A stretch of 64,000 bases of DNA from Aquiflexum sp. TKW24L (GCF_023502205.1 NZ_JAMFLG010000005.1:124001-188000), one strand, 5' to 3'; shown: positions 53,305-63,912, counted from the stretch's first letter. The notes: a model not told the origin generated them from the sequence alone. Numbers and translations: made by a program.

Positions 53305-54648
53305 TTATCCCTCCACAACTTCTTCATTTTGGGTAAAAGGATTGGATTGGCGGATCATTCCGGCAGGTAATTCCCCTTCGGTAGAAGCCACTGCCACACA
53401 GACAGTAGCATCACCTGTGATATTGACTACTGTCCTAAACATATCCAAAATCCTATCGGGAGCGATAATCAAGGCAATTCCTGCTCCAGGAACACCTATC
53501 GCTTCCAATACAATGATCAACATGATCAATCCCGCACCCGGTACACCTGCTGAGCCGATTGCTGCCAATGTTGCGGTCAAGACAATGGTTAACTGTTGGG
53601 AAATCGTCAGATCCATTCCTAAAGCCTGAGCGATAAACACCGCTGCAACAGCTTGGTAAAGGCTTGTCCCGTTCATATTTACAGTTGCACCAAGTGGCAA
53701 AACAAAGCTCGAAATCTCTTCAGAAACCCCGATTTCATCCTCCACGATCTTCATCGTCACCGGGAGGGTGGCTGAACTTGAGGAAGTCGAAAATCCCAGC
53801 AACATGGCAGGTCTGAAAGCCTTCAGAAAAGTACCGAAAGGAATTTTGGTAAAAGATTTAATGATCAAATAGTAAACTCCAAAAATCACCAAAAGCAATC
53901 CTCCCAAGACCACCAAGGTATATTTGAGGAGCGCAAGGAGTAATTGAACAGCAGAATCCGGATCATCTCCGGCGATTTCGACAATCAATGAGGCCATCAA
54001 TGCAAAAACCCCATAAGGTGCGATCAGCATGATATATTCCACGATTTTGATGATCACATCATTGAATGCATCAAAGAAACTCGTGAAATTCTTCGCTTTT
54101 TCCTTCGGTATTTGAAGCAATGCAATGCCGACAATTATGGCAAAAAAGACAACCTGAAGCATGCTGCTGTTGTCTGCAGCAGCCCGGACAATATTCTCCG
54201 GAACGATTTCTACCAATGGCTGCAATGGCCCCTGACTTGAAACCTCTGCTGCCTGATCCGCTTTGGAACCTGCAGCATCATCATACAATGCCATCAAACT
54301 GTCCCTTGTCCCTTGCGGTAAACTTTCCCCCGGTTTGAAGACGTTGACCAGCAAAAGTCCTATGGTTATTGCAAAAATGGTGGTAATTAAATACGCAAAA
54401 AGTGTTTTTCCCCCGATTCGGGAGAGTTTGGAAACATCTCCCAAATTTGCGACCCCAACTACCAAAGAGGCAAACACCAAGGGAACCGCGATCATTTTTA
54501 GGGAATTGATAAAAATTGTCCCTACCGGTTTGACGAAATTGATAATAATATAAGGGTCCATGCCAAATTTGATCATGACCAATCCGACCACCAATCCCAA
54601 AACCAATCCGATGATAATCTGGGTATGCAAGGGTATCTTTTTCAACAT
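53305..54648 (-). CDS. Dicarboxylate/amino acid:cation symporter (DAACS family)
   Basis: A 447-residue inner-membrane transporter of the GltP/DctA type. Family motifs: serine-rich STSSSSATLPVTMK (about residue 285), LPLGATVNMNGTSLY (about residue 312) and GSAGVPGAGLIML, with a late DRILDMFRTVVNITGDA, the aspartate and arginine region that chooses between C4-dicarboxylates and glutamate/aspartate. The first loop carries a roughly 40-residue insertion (YDDAAGSKADQAAEVSSQGP). The substrate, glutamate, aspartate or dicarboxylate, cannot be fixed. A short gap of 16 bp separates it from aroC, upstream on the same strand. Confidence 0.9.
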   Translation of the reverse strand: MLKKIPLHTQIIIGLVLGLVVGLVMIKFGMDPYIIINFVKPVGTIFINSLKMIAVPLVFASLVVGVANLGDVSKLSRIGGKTLFAYLITTIFAITIGLLLVNVFKPGESLPQGTRDSLMALYDDAAGSKADQAAEVSSQGPLQPLVEIVPENIVRAAADNSSMLQVVFFAIIVGIALLQIPKEKAKNFTSFFDAFNDVIIKIVEYIMLIAPYGVFALMASLIVEIAGDDPDSAVQLLLALLKYTLVVLGGLLLVIFGVYYLIIKSFTKIPFGTFLKAFRPAMLLGFSTSSSSATLPVTMKIVEDEIGVSEEISSFVLPLGATVNMNGTSLYQAVAAVFIAQALGMDLTISQQLTIVLTATLAAIGSAGVPGAGLIMLIIVLEAIGVPGAGIALIIAPDRILDMFRTVVNITGDATVCVAVASTEGELPAGMIRQSNPFTQNEEVVEG

Positions 54649-54664
54649 ATCAGTTAGGGTTAAA

Positions 54665-55741
54665 TTATAATTTGTTTGTGCGGCTGATCAATAAATAGTC
54701 TGCCAATACCAAAGCAGCCATCGCCTCTACTATTGGAACAGCCCTCGGAACTACACAGGGGTCATGTCTGCCTTTGCCCGACACGGTCACGGAATCTCCT
54801 GATTCATTGACCGACTCTTGGTCTTGCATAATGGTGGCAACAGGCTTGAAAGCCACATTGAAATATATATCTTCTCCATTGGAGATTCCGCCTTGGATGC
54901 CACCGGAATTATTTGTCCTAGTCCTGACGCGATCTCCGTCCTGATAATAAGCGTCGTTGTGGTCCGATCCGCGCATCTTCACCCCTTCAAATCCACTTCC
55001 ATATTCAAAACCTTTCACGGCATTGATGCTCAGCATGGCTTTGCCCAACTCGGCATGAAGCCTGTCAAAAACAGGTTCACCCAATCCTGTAGGAACTCCC
55101 TTCGCTACACAGGACACGATGCCACCTACGGTGTCCCTGCTTTTCCTGACCTCATCGATGAAATCAATCATCTTTTCAGCCATTTCAGGATCTGGACATC
55201 TCACGATATTTTCCTCGGCTTGTGTCAGGTCTAGATCCTGGTAGCTTTTCTCCAGCTTCATGTCGCCAACTTGACTGACATAGGCTTGGATGCTGATACC
55301 ATAATGCCTCAAAAGCATTTTGGCTATCGCGCCTCCGGCTACCCTAGCAGCAGTTTCTCTTGCGCTACTTCTGCCTCCACCCCGATAATCACGGATGCCG
55401 TACTTTTCAAAATAGGTATAGTCCGCGTGGGAAGGTCTAAATTTGTCAGCGATATGGCTATAATCTTTACTTTTTTGGTCGGTATTCATGATGACCAATC
55501 CGATCGGCGTACCCGTTGATTTTCCTTCAAAAACTCCGGACAAAATCTGAAACTCGTCCTCCTCTTTCCTTTGGGTGGTGATTTTGGATTGACCTGGTTT
55601 CCTTCGCTGCATTTCATTTCGGATAAATTCCTCATCGATCGGCAAACCCGCCGGACAGCCTTCAATCACCACACCCAAACCCAATCCATGAGATTCACCG
55701 AATGTGCTTATCCTAAATATCCTTCCAAATGAATTACCCAT
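54665..55741 (-). CDS. aroC: Chorismate synthase
   Basis: Makes chorismate, the last step of the shikimate pathway, using reduced FMN. It is 358 residues. Signatures: [20 protein letters not shown] at residues 14-33, the [29 protein letters not shown] region and the conserved [20 protein letters not shown]. Its start overlaps the 3' end of batD by 8 bp, so it is translated with that unrelated gene. Confidence 0.97.
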   Translation of the reverse strand: MGNSFGRIFRISTFGESHGLGLGVVIEGCPAGLPIDEEFIRNEMQRRKPGQSKITTQRKEEDEFQILSGVFEGKSTGTPIGLVIMNTDQKSKDYSHIADKFRPSHADYTYFEKYGIRDYRGGGRSSARETAARVAGGAIAKMLLRHYGISIQAYVSQVGDMKLEKSYQDLDLTQAEENIVRCPDPEMAEKMIDFIDEVRKSRDTVGGIVSCVAKGVPTGLGEPVFDRLHAELGKAMLSINAVKGFEYGSGFEGVKMRGSDHNDAYYQDGDRVRTRTNNSGGIQGGISNGEDIYFNVAFKPVATIMQDQESVNESGDSVTVSGKGRHDPCVVPRAVPIVEAMAALVLADYLLISRTNKL

Positions 55742-57182
55742 TTCCTTTTCTAGTAATCAGGACGGCAAGCAGTATCACCGCACCGACCAACAATAAATTG
55801 ATAAAAACTGAAAAATAGTACTTATATCTCTGGTTTGAAAGCTCATTGTTTTCCACATCAATCAAATCATAGATTCCTCCCAATCTTTGGTTGGAAATGG
55901 CCTGATTGACTTTGGATTCCCCTGTGACATTTAGGATGGCTTTTGGTCGGAGTGTGTCATACTTTTCCAGATTTGGATTGAAATAAATCCATTCAAAGTA
56001 ATCTTTAAGCTTCACCTCTCCCGGTTCATTGATCGTCAGGTAATAGCTATATTCCTTCAGTCCTGTAATTTTTCCATTTCCCCTGTTGACTTGCTGACGG
56101 ACATTGGGGTCGAAAGTATTTAACAGGTGAATCTGTTTGGTTTTTGGAGGGGAAATAGAATTGATATTTCCTTCACCGGTGATTCCAAAATTATAGGTGA
56201 TCCCTTGGCCCGTTTGGGCCTGAAATTCCGTGATATTTTCTTTCAATTGGAAATTACCCACACTGACTTCATTTCTCAATGGATGTGGAGGCAAAGGTTT
56301 GATCTTTACTTTTTTGGAGGATGAAGTAAAGGTTTTGAAATCCTCCAACCGATTGCTCCCGAAGAAGGTTGGATTTTTGGCCACCTTGTACTTAATCATT
56401 TCCCAAGAAATAGGGGGGATCGTAATTTCACCTTCTGAAAAGGGAAAGAAAGTCGCTTCATATACTTTGTATTTGATCCAACTTTTGCCATTGAAAGTCA
56501 CCCTTTCAGGCTGGATATTGGTGATGTTGAAGTTTTCTTCCCAAGCATTGGAGGGTTTCATTTTTTTTAGGATGGCATCCAACTGCTTGCCCGGTTCATA
56601 AAATTGAAACGGCGCCTGATTGGTCTCTGACATATAAAATGCAAGACTTACATTGAATCCCTGCCCAACATATATCTCCTCTTTGTCTACAGATGAAGCA
56701 AAAAATGCATCGTCTTCAATTTCGATAAATTCGGGTTCTTCTCTCGTCCCCCCAAAAATATCGCTGAATGGATCTGATTGGTTTGGCTGTCGCTGTGCTG
56801 CCCGTGCGTCGACTACAGTGACTGATTTTCCGGGGGAGGCATAGTCATTGCCATTGATTTTGATGCTGAACCTTCCAATGGCAATGACTCCTTTTTTGGT
56901 CGGCTTATAATATTGAATGATGCTGCTCGTACTGCTGACTTGTCCATTGATTACATTCATGGAAGATGATTGGGAAAGGCCTTGCTTCTGAAATCCGGCG
57001 ATTTCAGGGAACTCATCATAGGATTTGATCTTGTCATTGGCAATGGTCACCTTGATGCTGAAAGTCTCGTTGAGTGCTATTTCATCCGGTCCTAATTCGA
57101 TGGCCACTTCTTGGGCAAAAGCGCCCAAAGAAATAAAAAGAAATAAACATACAAGAATAGCGCTTACTATCGTTTTACTCAT
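55734..57182 (-). CDS. batD: BatD family protein
   Basis: A membrane-anchored periplasmic protein of the Bat (aerotolerance) group. The ATG at 57182 starts a signal peptide ([24 protein letters not shown]), giving 482 residues. Ig-like beta domains follow ([48 protein letters not shown]), and a C-terminal membrane helix ([22 protein letters not shown]) ends the protein. BatD usually sits with batA-batB-batC genes; here it is alone and coupled to aroC. Confidence 0.85.
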   Translation of the reverse strand: MSKTIVSAILVCLFLFISLGAFAQEVAIELGPDEIALNETFSIKVTIANDKIKSYDEFPEIAGFQKQGLSQSSSMNVINGQVSSTSSIIQYYKPTKKGVIAIGRFSIKINGNDYASPGKSVTVVDARAAQRQPNQSDPFSDIFGGTREEPEFIEIEDDAFFASSVDKEEIYVGQGFNVSLAFYMSETNQAPFQFYEPGKQLDAILKKMKPSNAWEENFNITNIQPERVTFNGKSWIKYKVYEATFFPFSEGEITIPPISWEMIKYKVAKNPTFFGSNRLEDFKTFTSSSKKVKIKPLPPHPLRNEVSVGNFQLKENITEFQAQTGQGITYNFGITGEGNINSISPPKTKQIHLLNTFDPNVRQQVNRGNGKITGLKEYSYYLTINEPGEVKLKDYFEWIYFNPNLEKYDTLRPKAILNVTGESKVNQAISNQRLGGIYDLIDVENNELSNQRYKYYFSVFINLLLVGAVILLAVLITRKGNG

Positions 57183-57326
57183 GTTGGTATGACTACTAAT
57201 GGGTTGCAAATTAGCTTTATATTTTAAACGCAACAAACCAAATTACATGTCGTATTAACAAACACGCTGTTTAATCATTTATTATAAATTCTTTGAAATA
57301 TGCTGGAATACGTGAAAATCATCTTA

Positions 57327-57491
57327 ATGAAAGTCAGTTTTGACAGAAGATTGTTTGAGAAGGAGTTGCGCAAAGCACTGAACCTTCTGATGCCGACAGA
57401 GATACACGAATTTAGGGATTGGTGTTATAGGAAGTTTTCAACAAAATACGAACCCGTCCTTGATAAATATTTCATTAGCCTTGCCGGTTAA
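57327..57491 (+). CDS. Small conserved-type protein of unknown function
   Basis: 54 residues from the ATG at 57327 (MKVSFDRRLFEKELRKALN...FRDWCYRKFSTKYEPVL); an in-frame ATG at 57300 would add nine residues. The compact charged, aromatic sequence and the perfect terminator right behind it argue that it is expressed. I believe similar short proteins occur in related Bacteroidota, but cannot confirm this here. Confidence 0.6.
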   Translation: MKVSFDRRLFEKELRKALNLLMPTEIHEFRDWCYRKFSTKYEPVLDKYFISLAG

Positions 57492-57494
57492 AGC

Positions 57495-57520
57495 AAAAAG
57501 CCCCGAGTTTGGGGCTTTTT
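57495..57520 (+). terminator. Intrinsic terminator after the small gene
   Basis: A 10-bp perfect stem AAAAAGCCCC/GGGGCTTTTT with loop GAGTTT and a further T run. Confidence 0.9.
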
Positions 57521-57726
57521 TATTTTAAATACTTAATATCCTTGGAGTTTTTTGAAGTTGATTTCATGAAAAAAATGCTTCTAAGACTAAATGCAGCCGA
57601 CAATCAAAGAGCATTAAAATTTTAGATTATTGACTTTTAAATCAACATAAGTTCAAAACGCACCAAAAAAAGGCTCTGGATCGGGTTGTCATGAAATCCA
57701 TATTATTTGTTAAACTTTTACCAATT

Positions 57727-57747
57727 AACCCAAATTAAGTTTGGGTT
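57727..57747 (+). promoter_or_regulatory. Palindromic promoter/operator of the lipoprotein trio
   Basis: A perfect inverted repeat AACCCAAA-TTAAG-TTTGGGTT whose centre and right arm contain TAAGTTTG (57736-57743), an exact TAnnTTTG -7 box. The ATG at 57757 follows 9 bp later. A regulator binding the palindrome would block the promoter; alternatively it could fold in the RNA if transcription starts further upstream. Possible -33 TTTG at 57706-57709 has a long 26-bp spacer. Confidence 0.5.
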
Positions 57748-57756
57748 GATTTTTCT

Positions 57757-58899
57757 ATGAAAATAAAAATCAATCTTTCTTTACCTTTTAAATTATTTGT
57801 TTTTGTAGTAGTGGTTATGTCTTGTAATAACCAAAGCGAAAATAAAATCAAGACTATAAATCTATTAGAATTTTCAAAAACAGTTAAGATACCTTTAGAT
57901 GAAAAATCAACTTATGAATTCTACAACTTTCAGGTTAGAAATGACACCCTAATCGTATTAAATCAACCGAATAACTCGTTGGATTTTTATAATCTGACAA
58001 CTGAAAATCTATTCCATAGAATATATATACCTGCCGAAGGTGAAACCGGGATTCAAAAATTGTATGGATTCCATTTTTATAATAATGATACCATTTTCAC
58101 TTTTTCCCAGTTTAGAATTAATAATGTAAAAATTTTCAATTTTGAAGGAAACTATAGGTCAACATTAACTGTGAATAATTCATTTGCAGGAATGTATGGG
58201 ATTATCAATCACGCAAGCATTCCTTCTATGCCCACCTACTTTTTTGGTAAAAAGCTTTTTTTTCAAATCCTACCCGGGTTTGACGAAGAAATGATACAAG
58301 ACAATTTTATACACGAATTCATTTTTGATATTTACAGTGGTGAAATTTATCCAGATTCAACTATAGTAAAACCAAAAACCCTCCAAAACACTCCCGCTTA
58401 CACTTATGGCGTCAATAGAATTAAATTGAGCGAAAATGAAACAATTTATTCATGGAAATTCTCAGATTCTATTTCATACGTTTTTGAGGATGAAGACAAT
58501 TTGATATCAACTCTATCATTTTTTTGGGGGGATGGGGATTTGATTAAAGTAAAGCCTGGATTAGAAATGTCCAATGAAGAAACTCAAAAATCTAAAGCCA
58601 ATTCTATTCAATATGGCAAAGTAGTTTTTGATAATCACTCCGGTCATATTCATAGAATCAAGTTCCTCCCTGTAGATGAAGTTCTTACAGGAAACTTGTT
58701 TTTAATTAGAGATTTTGAAATAATCAGTGGGGATAAAAATGGGAATTTACTTGGAAAGACGGTTTTTAAAGGGAAAAAATATGATCCGAGAGTATTATTT
58801 TTTGGTCCTGACGGTATATATATTCCAAAAATCAATCCTAATTTCGAAAATTTAACTGAAGATTTTATTGAATATGATGTCTTTCAAATTATTAAATAA
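57757..58899 (+). CDS. Lipoprotein with predicted beta-propeller, DUF4221-like
   Basis: 380 residues. A lipoprotein signal peptide (KLFVFVVVVMSC) ends in an atypical lipobox VVMSC. The body is rich in strands and aromatic residues with repeated short WD/propeller-like units (DTLIVLNQPNNSLDFYNL; NDTIFTFSQFRINNVKIFNFEG), as in the 6-bladed propeller DUF4221 lipoproteins of Bacteroidota. It is AT-rich. First of three consecutive lipoprotein genes, and overlaps the second by 26 bp. Confidence 0.72.
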   Translation: MKIKINLSLPFKLFVFVVVVMSCNNQSENKIKTINLLEFSKTVKIPLDEKSTYEFYNFQVRNDTLIVLNQPNNSLDFYNLTTENLFHRIYIPAEGETGIQKLYGFHFYNNDTIFTFSQFRINNVKIFNFEGNYRSTLTVNNSFAGMYGIINHASIPSMPTYFFGKKLFFQILPGFDEEMIQDNFIHEFIFDIYSGEIYPDSTIVKPKTLQNTPAYTYGVNRIKLSENETIYSWKFSDSISYVFEDEDNLISTLSFFWGDGDLIKVKPGLEMSNEETQKSKANSIQYGKVVFDNHSGHIHRIKFLPVDEVLTGNLFLIRDFEIISGDKNGNLLGKTVFKGKKYDPRVLFFGPDGIYIPKINPNFENLTEDFIEYDVFQIIK

Positions 58900-59296
58900 T
58901 CTGACTCCTTTCTTGTTTCTTTTGTTCTTTGTAGGCTGTAACCCATCCATGAATTCCGACATGTTAGAATCGGATAGATTTAAAAATTTACTGGAACAAG
59001 TCGAAATCTCTTCATTAAACTTCGAAAAAATAATAATCGCAGATCTGGATAAATGCTCGACATGTTTTCAAATCCAAAAATCTAAAGTCCGTGATTTAAT
59101 AAAAAATCAACCTGAGAGCTTTGTCATTATTCTATCAAACTCAGAAAAAAAGGGAAAAATTCTATTGGACGGGATCAGACCAAATTTTTATCATGATAAA
59201 CAAGGGATTTTTAAAAGCTATTTTAAGGGTTCACATTCGGTTTTGTTGTTTTCAAAAAATCAACATGGCGAATACGAAAGTGTAGGAGTAATCTAA
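58874..59296 (+). CDS. Small lipoprotein with a CxxC motif
   Basis: 140 residues. The start is the ATG at 58874 (MMSFKLLNNL; a TTG two codons upstream is less likely), 26 bp inside the preceding gene. Signal peptide with lipobox FFVGC. The mature part IIIADLDKCSTCFQIQKSKVRDL and SFVIILSNSEKKGKILLDGI reads like a reduced thioredoxin-type fold with a CSTC pair, but no family could be named. It sits between two propeller-like lipoproteins. Confidence 0.65.
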   Translation: MMSFKLLNNLTPFLFLLFFVGCNPSMNSDMLESDRFKNLLEQVEISSLNFEKIIIADLDKCSTCFQIQKSKVRDLIKNQPESFVIILSNSEKKGKILLDGIRPNFYHDKQGIFKSYFKGSHSVLLFSKNQHGEYESVGVI

Positions 59297-59305
59297 TATA
59301 AAAAT

Positions 59306-60325
59306 ATGAAGATTTCTAAATTTATAACCGCTATACAATTTCTATTGATAATTTGTTTTTCCTGCAATCAAAAGGATCCTCAGGAATATCAACTGCGGGA
59401 CAGCACATATCTTGAAGATTATAAAAATTATGACCAATGGGATGTGTCCTACAAAGAGGATACTTTTTTGGTTCTTAGTGATTGGAAAACAAAAATAAAA
59501 ATCTATCAAAACAATCAAAAAATCAGTGAGATCATCTCGCAAGACCTTATCAAAACCGAATTTGGATTTAAATTGTCAGGAGAACTGCCGGTAGGGTTTT
59601 TCTCACTAGGTGATAGTCTTTACCTTCTTCAGACAAACCCTTACCAAATCAGAAAAATAAATTATAGTAAAAGTAGCTTGGGTGCTCCCGAAAGGCTTAG
59701 AATACCTGACTATCATTATTTTGTTGGCTTCATTATCGAAAGCGATGATTCGCTGATTTTGATTTCTTCCGATGATAAAAAGAGGGTATATTTCTACAGA
59801 TACAATCTTGACAATAAAACGCTTAATAACTTTTATCTGAGTTCGGTGGTGATAGGTCCTCATTCTACACTAGTAAGAATTTTTGATGGAGACTTCTATG
59901 TACTTTTTCCCTACGAGAAAATTTTTCAGGTGGTAAGTACAGGAGGGAAGTTATTGGAAACCTTTTCCTTACCAAAAAACCCGCATTTTGATCTTACTTT
60001 CAAAGATTTAGCTGACGGATTAAGTCCTCAAGAGTTCATGAGCATGCCTGTTCAGACAAAATTGTCAATGCTGAAAAACGAGGTGAAGGATTTTTATTTC
60101 TATCAGGACAATTTGTTTACGATCAATAAAATCTATGATGAAGTCAAGCTTGACAAACTGAGTTTTGATTTTAAGCTTATGGCATATAATGTAAAAAATA
60201 AAAAGTATTCCAAATTCGATAGCAATAAAATACCATTCAAATTTGATCAGAAAGGAAACATTTTTTCATTGGACATTGCTGACAAATCAGTTTTGGAAAT
60301 AAGTCCAATCAAGGAATTTCAATAA
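59306..60325 (+). CDS. Lipoprotein with predicted beta-propeller, second DUF4221-like copy
   Basis: 339 residues with lipobox ICFSC. Repeating strand units such as DTFLVLSDWKTKIKIYQNNQ, DSLYLLQTNPYQIRKINYS and DSLILISSDDKKRVYFYRYN give the look of a 6-bladed propeller, comparable to the first gene of the trio, although direct identity between the two is low by eye. It lies 9 bp after the CxxC lipoprotein, so the three form an operon. Function unknown; a peptide or surface-sensing role would be a guess. Confidence 0.7.
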   Translation: MKISKFITAIQFLLIICFSCNQKDPQEYQLRDSTYLEDYKNYDQWDVSYKEDTFLVLSDWKTKIKIYQNNQKISEIISQDLIKTEFGFKLSGELPVGFFSLGDSLYLLQTNPYQIRKINYSKSSLGAPERLRIPDYHYFVGFIIESDDSLILISSDDKKRVYFYRYNLDNKTLNNFYLSSVVIGPHSTLVRIFDGDFYVLFPYEKIFQVVSTGGKLLETFSLPKNPHFDLTFKDLADGLSPQEFMSMPVQTKLSMLKNEVKDFYFYQDNLFTINKIYDEVKLDKLSFDFKLMAYNVKNKKYSKFDSNKIPFKFDQKGNIFSLDIADKSVLEISPIKEFQ

Positions 60326-60408
60326 GTAAATTGTCCCCCAATTGGGTGTAGTTAAACGTCTGATGCTAGGGGCTTTCTTTATTCTATCAATTTTTTATCA
60401 GCTTAATT

Positions 60409-60632
60409 CTATAACTCATTCAACAAGTCTTTTGCCTCACGGGCCATTAATTTTCCTTTTTTGATCAGATTCATTTCTTCAACCGCTTGCTGCAAGCCTT
60501 GTAGTATCTCATCTTTCGATTGCTCACCAAGTACTACTTCTTCCAATCCTTTGAATTTTGATTTTAGCAATTCCCATTGCTGAATGGGATTAAATATTTA
60601 CCTCTGTTGTCTGAAATATATTGCAGGTTCAT
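60409..60632 (-). pseudogene. Frameshifted antitoxin-like gene remnant
   Basis: From ATG at 60632 the frame reads MNLQYISDNRGKYLIPFSNGNC then a stop. Shifting frame near 60590-60600 restores NPIQQWELLKSKFKGLEEV...AREAKDLLNEL to the stop at 60409. MNLQYISD...IPIxxWxxLxxK is the usual look of small antitoxins of Bacteroidota type II modules, so one frameshift has broken it. No toxin gene is beside it. The rest of the 60326-60691 gap is empty. Confidence 0.65.
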
Positions 60633-60691
60633 AATTAAGTCGGTTTTATTAAGAAAGTACAAAGATATTCAAAAATATAAAATAGGGAGTA

Positions 60692-61864
60692 TTACAACAA
60701 CACAGGATGCTTTTCGAATGGCTTATTTCTATCAAACAAATACCGGTAAGTGACCAAGGTCCTAAAGTGTTTTCCCCCGAGGTTTTTTGAGATATTCAGC
60801 ATTTTGGGATTGAAGTCACCCTGCCAATACAGCTCCAGCTTTTTGTAGGAAGTAGTGGATTTGATGACTTTTTCGGCCTCCACGATCATGTAATAGTCGA
60901 GACCGGTGCCTTGGAACTCCGGTACCACACCGAATACCAAACCCACGAAATTCTCATTTTTCCCAAAGGTTTTGATCATGAAAAATTTCAGTTTAGAATA
61001 CCAGCCAAACTTCCCATCAAGGTGCTTGATGATCTGATTGATGTCCGGGAGGTTGATCCACATCACGACAGGTTCTTCTTTGTGGTAGACAAACCAAATC
61101 AGTTTTTCATCCAAGACCGGTTTGATGGTTTTTAACAACTTCAAGGCCTGTTCCGGTGAGATATCCTTGTTGCCCTGATGGTTTGCCCAAGCCTTATTGT
61201 AAACTGTAGACAGGTCTTTGGCATACTTTTCCAAGTTGTCTTTTTTGAGGTACTCCGCCTTAAAATCAGGATTTCCAAAAAATTTCTGATGGGCTTCATA
61301 AAACCTTGGATCCAATTGGTGTGCTTCTTGCGCCACGGAAAGACTCCAACATATCTGATCATAGAAATTTTGAAAGCCATAGGATTCAAAAAATTTTTGG
61401 TAATAAGGTGGATTGTAATTCATGTTGTAGATCGGCGGATGAAAGCCATCTACCAATAATCCCCACCATTTGTCCCGGTCGCCGAGGTTGATCGGCCCGT
61501 CCATGGCCTGCATTCCCCTTGCCTCTAGCCAGTTTTTGGCAGTATCAAAAAGTAAGTCCGCAGCCTTTTGGTCATCTATGCAATCAAAGAATCCGAATCC
61601 GCCAACAGGGACATCATCTCCTTTGTTGGTGTATCTTTTATTGACAAAAGCGGCAATCCTACCAATGAGCTTACCCTGATCATCTTTCAATACCCATCGT
61701 ATGGCCTCGCATTTTGATAGAAGTTTGTTTTTTTTTGGATCAAAAACTGACATCACATCCACATCCAATGGCCTGATCCAATTGGGATAGGGCTTGTTGA
61801 GGAGAACGTGAACTTCCAGAAAATCCTTTTCCAGTTTTCCGGAGGTAACTTCAAAAATCTTCAT
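60692..61864 (-). CDS. GNAT-fold acyltransferase-like protein
   Basis: 390 residues from the ATG at 61864 (MKIFEVTSGKLEKDFLEVH). It is built from two GNAT-like halves: an N-terminal half with IRWVLKDDQGKLIGRIAAFVNKR and a C-terminal half with GLVFGVVPEFQGTGLDYYMIVEAEKVI, whose VVPEFQGTGLD resembles the acetyl-CoA-binding Q/RxxGxG/A loop. It contains NLGDRDKWWGLLVDGFHPP. The substrate is unknown. It lies 47 bp downstream of queG on the same strand. Confidence 0.75.
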   Translation of the reverse strand: MKIFEVTSGKLEKDFLEVHVLLNKPYPNWIRPLDVDVMSVFDPKKNKLLSKCEAIRWVLKDDQGKLIGRIAAFVNKRYTNKGDDVPVGGFGFFDCIDDQKAADLLFDTAKNWLEARGMQAMDGPINLGDRDKWWGLLVDGFHPPIYNMNYNPPYYQKFFESYGFQNFYDQICWSLSVAQEAHQLDPRFYEAHQKFFGNPDFKAEYLKKDNLEKYAKDLSTVYNKAWANHQGNKDISPEQALKLLKTIKPVLDEKLIWFVYHKEEPVVMWINLPDINQIIKHLDGKFGWYSKLKFFMIKTFGKNENFVGLVFGVVPEFQGTGLDYYMIVEAEKVIKSTTSYKKLELYWQGDFNPKMLNISKNLGGKHFRTLVTYRYLFDRNKPFEKHPVLL

Positions 61865-61911
61865 GATGACAGATTGTTTAATCAAAGGTACATGGATTAA
61901 AAAATCTAGGA

Positions 61912-62844
61912 TCACTTTTGGAAGACTATATTCCTTATAAATCCATAATGCTTAGACCGTTTTACCGCAGATTTTGCAAAAACCTTATTGAAAGTTTCTT
62001 CCGTAATTTCTTTCCAATCCTGTTTGGTCATTTCTCCCAATTCCGGTTTGGGCTCAAAAAGTGGTTCTTGGTGAGGTTTTGAGAATCTGTTCCATGGACA
62101 TACATTTTGGCAGATGTCGCAACCGAAAATCCAGTTTTCCATTTTGCCTTTGAAAGCAGCAGGGATATTTTCTTTGAGCTCGATCGTCAGATACGAAATG
62201 CACTTGGATCCATCCACGACACCGGGTTGGACAATGGCCTCCGTCGGGCAGGCATCGATACATTTGGTACAGGTACCGCAATAATCTTTCAATATCGGCG
62301 GGTCCGGAGTTACCTCGAGGTCGATGACCAATTCAGCCAAAAAAAAGAAACTACCCATTTCCTTATTGAGCAAAAGACTGTTTTTTCCCAACCAACCTAA
62401 ACCTGATTTTTGGGCCCACTGACGCTCCATCACAGGTGCGGAATCCACAAAGGCCCTTCCGCCAATTTCGCCGATTTCTTGGCGCAGGTTTTCGAGCAGT
62501 ACTTTCAGCTTGTCTTTGATGACATGGTGGTAATCCTGCCCATAGGCGTATTTGGCGATTTTGAAGTCTTCTTTTTCTTGGAACAATTCCTTTTTTGGAA
62601 AGTAATTGTAGACCAAACTGACCACAGTTTTGGCACCTTCGACTAGTTTGGTCGGATCCAGTCTTTTGTCAAAATGGTTGGTCATGTAAGCCATCTCACC
62701 TTGATAGTTTTGGTTGAGCCAAGCTTCGAGTTTAGGTGCTTCTTCTTCCAAAAATTCAGCTTTGGCGATGCCACAAAAATCAAAGCCCAGGTTTTTGGCC
62801 TGGGTCTTTATGATTTGGCTGTATTTTTCTTGGAGCTGGTCCAC
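61912..62844 (-). CDS. queG: Epoxyqueuosine reductase
   Basis: The last step of queuosine synthesis in tRNA: reduces epoxyqueuosine using a cobalamin and two [4Fe-4S] clusters. Cluster cysteines are clear in [16 protein letters not shown] and [13 protein letters not shown]. The N-terminal [23 protein letters not shown] and [22 protein letters not shown] are also typical, and length (310) fits. The start is GTG at 62844; a stop lies just upstream and no ATG is available. Confidence 0.95.
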   Translation of the reverse strand: MDQLQEKYSQIIKTQAKNLGFDFCGIAKAEFLEEEAPKLEAWLNQNYQGEMAYMTNHFDKRLDPTKLVEGAKTVVSLVYNYFPKKELFQEKEDFKIAKYAYGQDYHHVIKDKLKVLLENLRQEIGEIGGRAFVDSAPVMERQWAQKSGLGWLGKNSLLLNKEMGSFFFLAELVIDLEVTPDPPILKDYCGTCTKCIDACPTEAIVQPGVVDGSKCISYLTIELKENIPAAFKGKMENWIFGCDICQNVCPWNRFSKPHQEPLFEPKPELGEMTKQDWKEITEETFNKVFAKSAVKRSKHYGFIRNIVFQK

Positions 62845-62877
62845 AATTTCACATCAGAAGGAATAAGATAAAAGTCC

Positions 62878-63912
62878 TTATTCAAATAAACTGCCGCTGC
62901 TTGCCCCAAAATTCGGTTTAAGGTTCAGGTGCTTGTAGGCTAGTTCGGTTGCCATTCTTCCTCTCGCAGTTCTTTTAAGGTAGCCTTCTTGGATCAAAAA
63001 CGGCTCATATACTTCCTCAATTGTTTCTGCCTCTTCACTGCATGCGGTGGCAATAGTAGAAAGCCCTACCGGACCTCCTTTGAATTTCTCGATGATGGTC
63101 ATCAGGATTCTGTTGTCCATTTCATCCAAGCCATTTTCATCCACATCCAATGCCTTTAGGGCAATTTTGGCGATTTCCATGGTAATAGTTCCGTTTCCTT
63201 TGATCTCGGCAAAGTCCCTAGTCCTGCGCAACAGCATGTTGGCAATCCTTGGTGTTCCGCGGCTTCTTCTCGCGATTTCATAAGCTGCGACTGCGTCAAT
63301 GGGAGTCTGGAGGATACCCGCAGATCTTTCGACGATATCTGTTAATAGCTTTGCATCATAATATTCCAACCTTGAATTGATCCCAAATCTTGCGCGAAGC
63401 GGTGAAGTCAATAATCCCGATCTTGTTGTTGCACCGATCAGGGTAAAGGGATTGAGGGAAATCTGCACTGAACGGGCATTTGGCCCGGAATCCAGCATGA
63501 TGTCAATCCTGAAATCCTCCATGGCCGAATAGAGGTATTCCTCCACGATGGGATTGAGCCTATGGATCTCATCTATAAAAAGTACGTCTCCTTCGTCAAG
63601 GTTGGTCAACAGACCAGCCAAATCTGATGGTTTGTCCAACACCGGACCTGAAGTTATTTTGATGCCAGCTTCCAATTCGTTGGCAATGATGTAGCTAAGC
63701 GTAGTCTTGCCTAAGCCTGGAGGGCCATGAAGAAGTACATGGTCCAAAGGTTCATTTCTTCGTTTTGCTGCCAAAACAAAAACCTTCAGATTTTCGACTA
63801 TTTTGAATTGACCGGTAAAGTCATCAAAACTCAAAGGCCTCAAAGCCTTCTCAATTTCCTTGTCAGATGAATTCAATTTTTCTTTGTCCCCACTCAGGTA
63901 ATCTTCTCTCAT
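62878..63912 (-). CDS. ruvB: Holliday junction branch-migration DNA helicase RuvB
   Basis: The ATPase motor of RuvAB, 344 residues. N-terminal [12 protein letters not shown], Walker [16 protein letters not shown], Walker [14 protein letters not shown], sensor 1 [12 protein letters not shown] with arginine-finger region SPLRARFG, and the C-terminal winged helix with [17 protein letters not shown]-type sequence ([18 protein letters not shown]). It lies 33 bp upstream of queG. The 88 bp to the right edge hold no gene. Confidence 0.98.
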   Translation of the reverse strand: MREDYLSGDKEKLNSSDKEIEKALRPLSFDDFTGQFKIVENLKVFVLAAKRRNEPLDHVLLHGPPGLGKTTLSYIIANELEAGIKITSGPVLDKPSDLAGLLTNLDEGDVLFIDEIHRLNPIVEEYLYSAMEDFRIDIMLDSGPNARSVQISLNPFTLIGATTRSGLLTSPLRARFGINSRLEYYDAKLLTDIVERSAGILQTPIDAVAAYEIARRSRGTPRIANMLLRRTRDFAEIKGNGTITMEIAKIALKALDVDENGLDEMDNRILMTIIEKFKGGPVGLSTIATACSEEAETIEEVYEPFLIQEGYLKRTARGRMATELAYKHLNLKPNFGASSGSLFE

